Below, in pieces: positions 57,710 through 64,000 of a stretch of 64,000 bases of DNA. A program made the position numbers and the translations under genes. The notes beneath the pieces were generated by a model, which saw only the letters and a program-made list of their open reading frames with translations, did not search any database and was not told the origin of the DNA. The number at the start of each line of letters is the position of its first letter. Position 1 is the first letter of the stretch. The DNA comes from Fusicatenibacter saccharivorans (GTDB taxonomy: Bacteria > Bacillota > Clostridia > Lachnospirales > Lachnospiraceae): NCBI RefSeq assembly GCF_015557635.1, contig NZ_JADNOP010000006.1, positions 124,001-188,000 on the forward strand, written 5' to 3'.

Positions 57710-60700
57710 ATGGAAAAACAGTTTCAGGAAGTATTTCCGGATTTGAGAATCGAAGGGGGCATGGCAGAGCTTCTCGATACCGTGGAGGTTTCGCGGGTAT
57801 CGATCAATAAGAAAAAAGATCTGCTGCGGATCTATGTGGTCAGCCATCAGTGGATTCACAAAAAATATATTTATCAGCTGGAGCGCCAGATCGAGGAGCA
57901 GCTCTTTTCCAACGTGCCGCTGCGCGTGAAGATTATTGAGCGGTTCTATCTGTCGCGCCAGTATACGCCGGAAAACTTTCTGGAGGTGTACCGTCCGAGT
58001 ATCCTGCTCGAGCTGAAAAACCACAGTGTCTTTCTGAATCATCTGTTTTCGACTGCCGAGATTACCTTCCCGGAGACGAACAAAATGCACCTGGTGCTCG
58101 TGGATTCCGTTGTGGCAAAGGAGCGCGAGGAGGAGCTGGTCCACATTCTCGAGAAAATCTTCTGTGAGCGGTGCGGCTTCGACCTGATCGTGGAAACCGA
58201 GATGAGAAAGCCGGAGGGCGAGAGCCGCGCCATGAGAAATTCCGAGCTCCGCATCCGGGAGGAAGTGCGCCACGTTCTGGCGCATACCCATTACGGTGAG
58301 ATGCTCGGCGAAAAAGAGCAGAACCGGATGGAAGAGCAGGCGGAAGCAGCAGGCGAACAGCCAAAAGCATCCGCAGCAGCCAAGGACGGCGAGGCGAAAA
58401 AAGAAAAAGCAGCAGACGGCGGAAGGGGAAAAGGTTTTTTCGGCGGCGGACGCGGTTCCTTCAAAAAAGGCAAGGGCAGTTTCGGCCGGAATGCGGACAA
58501 TCAGCCGCGCAAATCCTCCAATCCGGATGTGCTGTACGGAAGAGATTTCGAGGATGAGAGCGTGGAGATTCTGAAAATCGGCGATGAGATCGGTGATGTT
58601 GTCATCCGAGGAAGAGTCCAGAGTGTGGATATGCGCGAGATCCGGAATGAGCGTACGATTTTCATGTTCACGATCACCGACTTTACGGATACCATCGGCG
58701 TCAAGATTTTCGTCCAGAACGCGGAAGTGCCGGAATTAAAGGATGCGATCAAAAAAGGCGCGTTCATTAAAGTAAAAGGAAAAACGACGGTTGATGCATT
58801 TGACCACGATCTGACGGTTATGTCTGTCTGGGGCATCAAGAAGATCACCGATTTCCGTACCGGCCGTCAGGATACGAGTCCGGTGAAGCGTGTGGAGCTG
58901 CACTGCCATACAAAGATGAGCGATATGGACGGTGTCACCGATGCTGCCCGTCTGGTACAGCGTGCCTATGAGTGGGGCCATCCGGCGATCGCGATCACCG
59001 ATCACGGCGTGGTGCAGTCCTTCCCGGAGGCAAACCATGCGATCGAGGCGATCGACGGCGCTTACCGGAAAAAATACCAGGCAGAGCACCCGGATGCGAC
59101 AAAAGATGAGCTGAAAAAAGTTTCGGCTCCGTTCAAGGTCATCTACGGCATGGAGGCTTATCTCGTCGACGACTTGAAAGATATCGTTGTCAACAGCAAA
59201 GGACAGGACATCCACGGAAGCTACGTTGTTTTCGATATCGAGACGACGGGATTTTCCCCGGTTGTCAACAAAATCATTGAGATCGGTGCCGTCCGTGTGG
59301 AAAACGGAGCGATTGTCGATAAGTTTTCCACCTTCGTTAACCCGAAAGTCCCGATCCCGTTCCGGATTGAGAACCTGACCGGCATCAACGACAACATGGT
59401 TCTTGACGCGCCGGACATCGAAACGGTGCTGCCGAAATTCCTGGAGTTCAGTGAGGGAGCCGTTATGGTTGCCCACAATGCTTCGTTCGATATGAGCTTT
59501 ATCGAGCACAATTGTGTCCTGCAGGGGATCGAGCGGGAATTTACAACGGCGGACACCGTCGCCATGGCGCGTTTCCTGCTGCCGGGCCTGAACCGTTTCA
59601 AACTGGATACCGTTGCGAAGGCGGTCGGCGTATCGTTGGAAAACCATCACCGTGCGGTGGACGATGCCGGCTGTACGGCGGAAATTTTCGTGAAATTCGT
59701 AAAAATGCTGGAGGAGCGCAATATTCTGACTCTGGATGACCTGAATGCGCAGGGAAAAGTATCGGAGGAGGCTGTGCGCAAGCTTCCATCGTACCATGCG
59801 ATCATTCTGGCAAAGAACGAGACGGGACGTGTCAATCTGTACCGCCTCGTGTCGGAATCCCACCTGAAATACTACAACCGCCGGCCGAAGCTGCCAAAGA
59901 GCGTCTACCTGAAATACCAGGACGGTCTGATGATCGGATCTGCCTGCGAGGCGGGCGAACTCTACCAGGCAATCCTGCGCGGTGAACCGGATGCGGCGAT
60001 TGCGCGTCTCGTGGACTTCTACGATTATCTGGAAATCCAGCCGATCGGCAACAACGCGTTCATGATCAAAAAAGAGGACGTTTCTGCCGTAGAGAGCGAG
60101 GAGGATTTAAAGGAGATCAACAGGCGCATCGTCAAACTTGGCGAGCAGTTCCATAAGCCTGTTGTGGCAACGTGCGACGTCCACTTCATGGATCCGCAGG
60201 ACGAGATCTACCGCCGCATCATCATGACCGGAAAAGGTTTTGACGACGCTGATGAGCAGGCACCGCTGTTCCTGCGCACCACCGAGGAGATGCTTGAAGA
60301 GTTTTCGTATCTCGGAAGTGAGAAAGCGGAGGAGGTCGTCATCACCAATCCGCGCAAAATCTCCGACCTTGTCGAGAAAATCTCCCCGATCCGTGCCGGA
60401 AAATTCCCGCCGGTCATCGAGGATTCCGACAAGACACTGCGGAGAATCTGTTACGACCGCGCGCATGAAATCTACGGCGAGGAGCTTCCGGAGATCGTTT
60501 CCGCGCGCCTCGAGCGGGAGCTGAACTCCATTATTTCCAACGGATATGCCGTTATGTACATCATCGCACAGAAACTGGTGTGGAAGTCGAACGAGGACGG
60601 CTACCTCGTAGGATCGCGTGGTTCCGTCGGTTCCTCGTTCGTTGCGACGATGGCGGGAATCACGGAGGTAAACCCGTTGAGCCCGCATTACTACTGCGAG

Positions 60701-62299
60701 TCGTGCCATTACAGCGAGTTCGATTCGCCGCGCGTCAAAGAGTACGTCGGCCGTGCCGGATGCGATATGCCGGACGCCGTCTGCCCGAACTGCGGCAAGC
60801 CGCTGAAAAAAGCCGGATTTGACATTCCGTTCGAGACGTTCCTTGGATTCAAGGGAAACAAAGAGCCGGATATCGACCTGAACTTCTCCGGTGATTACCA
60901 GAGTAAGGCGCACAAATACACAGAGGTTATTTTCGGCGCCGGTCAGACGTTCCGTGCGGGAACCATCGGTACGCTGGCGGATAAAACAGCGTTCGGTTAC
61001 GTGAAGAACTATTACGAAGAGCGCGGCCAGCACAAACGGAACTGCGAGATCGACCGTATCGTGGAAGGATGCACCGGCATCCGCCGTACCACCGGCCAGC
61101 ACCCGGGCGGTATCATCGTTCTGCCGTTCGGTGAGGATATCAACTCCTTCACCCCGGTGCAGCATCCGGCGAACGATATGACAACCGACATTATTACGAC
61201 TCATTTCGATTACCACTCCATTGATGCCAACCTCTTAAAGCTCGATATTCTCGGACACGATGATCCGACCATGATCCGTATGCTCGAGGATATCACGCAC
61301 CTTGATGCGCAGACGATTCCGCTCGATAACCCGGAGGTCATGTCGCTGTTCAAGAGCACCGAGGCGCTCGGCATCAAGCCGGAGGACATCGGCGGCTGTC
61401 CGCTTGGATGTCTTGGCGTGCCGGAGTTCGGTACCGATTTCGTTATCCAGATGCTTCTGGACACGAAGCCGCAGTCGTTCTCCGACCTGATCCGTATCTC
61501 AGGTCTGTCGCACGGAACCGACGTATGGCTCGGCAATGCGCAGACCCTGATCGAGGAGGGCAAGGCGACGATTTCCACCGCCATCTGTACCCGGGACGAT
61601 ATCATGATCTACCTGATCGACAAGGGACTCGAAAGTGAGCTTTCCTTTACGATCATGGAGAGTGTGCGAAAAGGAAAGGGCTTAAAACCGGAGTGGGAAG
61701 AGGAGATGAAGGCCCACGATGTGCCGGACTGGTACATCTGGTCATGTAAAAAGATCAAGTACATGTTCCCGAAAGCCCACGCGGCGGCGTACGTCATGAT
61801 GGCGTACCGCATCGCTTACTATAAAATTTTCTATCCGCTGGCGTACTATGCGGCGTACTTCTCCATTCGTGCGTCTGCATTCTCCTACGAGCTCATGTGC
61901 ATGGGACGCGACCGGCTGGAATATTATATGAAAGATTACGAAAAACGGAAAGACACGCTGACTCAGAAGGAGCAGGCAACCGTCAAGGATATGAAGATTG
62001 TCCAGGAAATGTACGCCCGCGGCTTCGATTTTGTGCCGGTGGACCTCTATAAGGCACAGGCGCACCGCTTCCAGGTCTACGATGACAAACATCTGATGCC
62101 GGCGCTCGACTCGATCGAGGGTCTGGGCGACAAGGCGGCCGACGCCGTTGTCCTTGCGGCACGAAACGGAAAATTCCTCTCGAAAGATGATTTCCGCGAC
62201 CGCACCAAGGTCAGCAAGACGATTATCGACTTTATGGCGGACCTAGGTGTCTTCGGAGATCTGCCCGAAAGCAACCAGTTTTCGCTGTTCGACTATTAA
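57710..62299 (+). CDS. polC: DNA polymerase III PolC
   Basis: A 1529-residue Gram-positive PolC. After an N-terminal domain (1-220) comes a Gly/Lys/Arg-rich linker (about 225-268) not found in short PolC forms, an OB domain, a PHP domain (RVELHCHTKMSDMDGVTDAA near 394) split by the inserted 3'-5' exonuclease (about 505-680, FDIETTGF), the polymerase core (catalytic PDIDLNFSGDYQ near 1053), a four-cysteine zinc site (CESC...CPNC, near 994-1025) and a C-terminal tail ending SNQFSLFDY, which holds a clamp-binding-like QFSLF. It replicates the chromosome and proofreads. RBS: GGAATAGGA. Confidence 0.96.
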   Translation: MEKQFQEVFPDLRIEGGMAELLDTVEVSRVSINKKKDLLRIYVVSHQWIHKKYIYQLERQIEEQLFSNVPLRVKIIERFYLSRQYTPENFLEVYRPSILLELKNHSVFLNHLFSTAEITFPETNKMHLVLVDSVVAKEREEELVHILEKIFCERCGFDLIVETEMRKPEGESRAMRNSELRIREEVRHVLAHTHYGEMLGEKEQNRMEEQAEAAGEQPKASAAAKDGEAKKEKAADGGRGKGFFGGGRGSFKKGKGSFGRNADNQPRKSSNPDVLYGRDFEDESVEILKIGDEIGDVVIRGRVQSVDMREIRNERTIFMFTITDFTDTIGVKIFVQNAEVPELKDAIKKGAFIKVKGKTTVDAFDHDLTVMSVWGIKKITDFRTGRQDTSPVKRVELHCHTKMSDMDGVTDAARLVQRAYEWGHPAIAITDHGVVQSFPEANHAIEAIDGAYRKKYQAEHPDATKDELKKVSAPFKVIYGMEAYLVDDLKDIVVNSKGQDIHGSYVVFDIETTGFSPVVNKIIEIGAVRVENGAIVDKFSTFVNPKVPIPFRIENLTGINDNMVLDAPDIETVLPKFLEFSEGAVMVAHNASFDMSFIEHNCVLQGIEREFTTADTVAMARFLLPGLNRFKLDTVAKAVGVSLENHHRAVDDAGCTAEIFVKFVKMLEERNILTLDDLNAQGKVSEEAVRKLPSYHAIILAKNETGRVNLYRLVSESHLKYYNRRPKLPKSVYLKYQDGLMIGSACEAGELYQAILRGEPDAAIARLVDFYDYLEIQPIGNNAFMIKKEDVSAVESEEDLKEINRRIVKLGEQFHKPVVATCDVHFMDPQDEIYRRIIMTGKGFDDADEQAPLFLRTTEEMLEEFSYLGSEKAEEVVITNPRKISDLVEKISPIRAGKFPPVIEDSDKTLRRICYDRAHEIYGEELPEIVSARLERELNSIISNGYAVMYIIAQKLVWKSNEDGYLVGSRGSVGSSFVATMAGITEVNPLSPHYYCESCHYSEFDSPRVKEYVGRAGCDMPDAVCPNCGKPLKKAGFDIPFETFLGFKGNKEPDIDLNFSGDYQSKAHKYTEVIFGAGQTFRAGTIGTLADKTAFGYVKNYYEERGQHKRNCEIDRIVEGCTGIRRTTGQHPGGIIVLPFGEDINSFTPVQHPANDMTTDIITTHFDYHSIDANLLKLDILGHDDPTMIRMLEDITHLDAQTIPLDNPEVMSLFKSTEALGIKPEDIGGCPLGCLGVPEFGTDFVIQMLLDTKPQSFSDLIRISGLSHGTDVWLGNAQTLIEEGKATISTAICTRDDIMIYLIDKGLESELSFTIMESVRKGKGLKPEWEEEMKAHDVPDWYIWSCKKIKYMFPKAHAAAYVMMAYRIAYYKIFYPLAYYAAYFSIRASAFSYELMCMGRDRLEYYMKDYEKRKDTLTQKEQATVKDMKIVQEMYARGFDFVPVDLYKAQAHRFQVYDDKHLMPALDSIEGLGDKAADAVVLAARNGKFLSKDDFRDRTKVSKTIIDFMADLGVFGDLPESNQFSLFDY

Positions 62300-62400
62300 A
62301 AGGAGCGTCCCCTTTCCGTTGCAATCCCGTGCGTCTTGGGGTATAATCAGACGTTGTGGAAAAGAACGAAAACGATTTAGATAAAATAAGGTGAAAAACA

Positions 62401-64000
62401 TTGAGAAGAAGATTGGAACAACTGCTGAACGGCAGATTTGAATATGAGGTTCCCCATCTGCTGCTGTCCGAGACGGAGGTGGCCCTGACGCTGGACGCGG
62501 GGCAGAATTTCCGCGGAGAGCTGAATATCGGAGCGGAAGACGGGAGAAGAGTAAAAGGAATTGTGACCACAGATCATCAGAGAATCGTTCTGGCGAAAAA
62601 TCAGTTCCAGGGAACGGCGAGTACGATTGAGTACGGCGTGGATACCAGCGGATTAAAAGCAGGCGATGAAATCTGTGGAAACATCACCGTCAGCAGCAAT
62701 CTGGAGGAACGCTGCGTGCGGGTACACGTCTCGATTGCGGGAAAGACAATGAACATTTCCGGACAGGAGATTCATTCCCTGGCAGATTTTGTGCATCTGG
62801 CAAGCCATGATTTCGGCGCAGCGTACCGCTTCTTTGTAAAAAAAGAGTTTGCACGTCTTCTTCAGAAAGAGGCACCGGAGCAGATGGCACTTTATCAGGG
62901 ACTGTCCCACAAGCCGGTGACATTTCAGCATCTGGAGGAATTTCTGGTTGCCCTCGGTCAGAAAGAGCCGGTGATGCTTTCGGCGGAACAGCCGGAGAAA
63001 ACTGTGCTTACCGTGGACCAGCCGCGCAAGGAAACACTGTATCTGTATAAAAATACCTGGGGCTACGTCCGCATGGAAATCGAGGCGCAGGGAGACTTTC
63101 TGGAAGTGGAAAAGAAAGTCGTCACTTCAGAAGATTTCATCGGAAGCGTCTACGGTGTGGAATACATTATCCATCAGGAGAAAATCGGAAACGGCCGCCA
63201 TTACGGCAGAATTACGGTGCGTCAGGGAAAACAGGAGCTTCGCTTTGAACTGGAAGTGACAAACAGCGAAAAGCATGTGACCAGCAGGAAAAATACGGAG
63301 CGCGACCGTCAGATAACTGCCATCGCGCGCGGCTATCTCGATCTGGCAGTCCATAAACGCGACTACCGTACCTGGTATCAGGATACCTGGGAGGCCATCG
63401 AGCAGTTCGAAAAAGCCGGCGGAGACATGGCGTGGGTGACGCTGGGAAAAGCATGGCTGTACGAGAGCCATGAGGAAACCGGAAAAGCAAGAGAAACGCT
63501 TTCTTACGTAAAAGAGCATCAGGAACTGCTGGACACCGCGGAGAAAAAAGGAGCGTACCTGTATCTGGCATGGAAGCTGAAAATGGAAGTGGGCCATACC
63601 GATCTGGTATCACGCCTTGGAACACTGATGCGGCAGGAGAGTGCAAGCTATTTTCTGCTAAAGCTTGCCATTGATGCCGACGATTCCTGGCAGCAGTCGC
63701 TGACCCGTCAGCTCTACGCGATGGAACTTTGCTATGAGTGCGGGTGCAAGAGCCCGCTTTTGTATCTGGATGCGGCACAGCTCTATCTCCGCCAGGAGGG
63801 ACAGCTCCGCCGGATTTCGCCGTTCACCGTTCAGGTGCTGAAATTTGCGCAGAAAGAAGGCATTTTAAGCGGGGAACTGTTAAAACGGGCCGCTTATCTT
63901 ACAGAGACGATGAAAACGTTCGATGAGAATGTCTATCAGATTCTGACTGCGGGCTATGAGCGTTTTCCATCCGATGAAGTGCTCGAAGCCATCTGCAAAC
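62401..64000 (+). CDS. DUF5717 family protein, 5' part (runs off the window)
   Basis: The frame is open from a TTG at 62401 to the window end (533 codons visible). AAGGTG stands upstream. The sequence has a leading basic segment, a beta-rich region (DLDAG-like TLDAGQNFRGELNIG), and later helical TPR-like repeats (YLDAAQLYLRQEGQ, LGKAWLYESHEETGKARE). This fits DUF5717, a large family restricted mainly to Lachnospiraceae and with unknown function. It lies after polC with about 100 bases of leader. The rest of the protein and its end are beyond the window. Confidence 0.72.
   Translation, partial: MRRRLEQLLNGRFEYEVPHLLLSETEVALTLDAGQNFRGELNIGAEDGRRVKGIVTTDHQRIVLAKNQFQGTASTIEYGVDTSGLKAGDEICGNITVSSNLEERCVRVHVSIAGKTMNISGQEIHSLADFVHLASHDFGAAYRFFVKKEFARLLQKEAPEQMALYQGLSHKPVTFQHLEEFLVALGQKEPVMLSAEQPEKTVLTVDQPRKETLYLYKNTWGYVRMEIEAQGDFLEVEKKVVTSEDFIGSVYGVEYIIHQEKIGNGRHYGRITVRQGKQELRFELEVTNSEKHVTSRKNTERDRQITAIARGYLDLAVHKRDYRTWYQDTWEAIEQFEKAGGDMAWVTLGKAWLYESHEETGKARETLSYVKEHQELLDTAEKKGAYLYLAWKLKMEVGHTDLVSRLGTLMRQESASYFLLKLAIDADDSWQQSLTRQLYAMELCYECGCKSPLLYLDAAQLYLRQEGQLRRISPFTVQVLKFAQKEGILSGELLKRAAYLTETMKTFDENVYQILTAGYERFPSDEVLEAICK

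Noticed and set aside
58736-61216. Long minus-strand open frames opposite polC
   Set aside because: They mirror the codon bias of polC, have Arg/Val/His-rich composition and no start signals.
1-64000. CRISPR arrays, tRNA or rRNA genes, IS elements
   Set aside because: I found no regularly spaced repeats, no cloverleaf-like sequence and no transposase or integrase frame.

Overview
The window looks like chromosome of an endospore-forming, Gram-positive anaerobe of the Lachnospiraceae (Clostridia). The signs are a set of spoVA genes, a SipL-type DUF3794/LysM spore-envelope protein, a Gram-positive PolC, a DUF5717 protein, a proline T-box in front of proS, and many strong AGGAGG ribosome binding sites. 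The genus cannot be fixed from this sequence alone. I saw no rRNA, tRNA, CRISPR array or transposase.

Layout. Positions 1-3.8 kb hold the end of a DUF4129 membrane protein and the spoVA genes, split into two divergent units (spoVAA-AB-AC on minus, spoVAD-AE on plus). Positions 3.9-12.3 kb hold a MmcQ/MGMT fusion, a PatB-type C-S lyase, proB, a tandem Nudix protein, an ECF S component, a DUF3783 protein, an rRNA-type methyltransferase and a class Ic aminotransferase. Positions 12.3-16.6 kb form a wall-synthesis block (L,D-transpeptidase, ddl, murF) followed by a 38-codon type I toxin-like gene. Positions 16.6-19.6 kb hold plsC, a PrcB-like lipoprotein and sipL.

Positions 19.6-31.9 kb form an accessory island and are the most interesting part. 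An XRE repressor and ImmA/IrrE protease lie divergent from a 2317-residue Rhs/DNRLRE/ricin protein with no signal peptide. Between them is a consensus promoter peppered with a TAGAGAA heptamer. Downstream are a small two-helix membrane protein, a phage-type holin, an Amidase_2 endolysin with an SH3 domain, and three more paralogues of the small membrane protein plus one unrelated membrane protein. The arrangement suggests a polymorphic toxin released by its own holin/endolysin pair (type-10-secretion-like), regulated by XRE/ImmA and protected by an array of related immunity genes. Recombination scars in the array support cassette exchange. Function is inferred, not shown.

Positions 31.9-46 kb hold a LysR/YeiH divergent pair, a Cof-type HAD phosphatase, an esterase, T-box-proS, a Nudix hydrolase, two DAACS symporters around an RmlD-like reductase and a MATE pump, an Eis-like acetyltransferase and a decayed GH31 fragment. 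Positions 46-49.3 kb hold a GGDEF-REC-HD-GYP protein and a chorismate mutase-shikimate kinase fusion. Positions 49.4-55.8 kb hold an oppABCDF peptide-uptake operon with a small membrane protein. Positions 55.9-64 kb hold a P-loop kinase-like protein, ispG, polC and the start of a DUF5717 protein that runs off the window.
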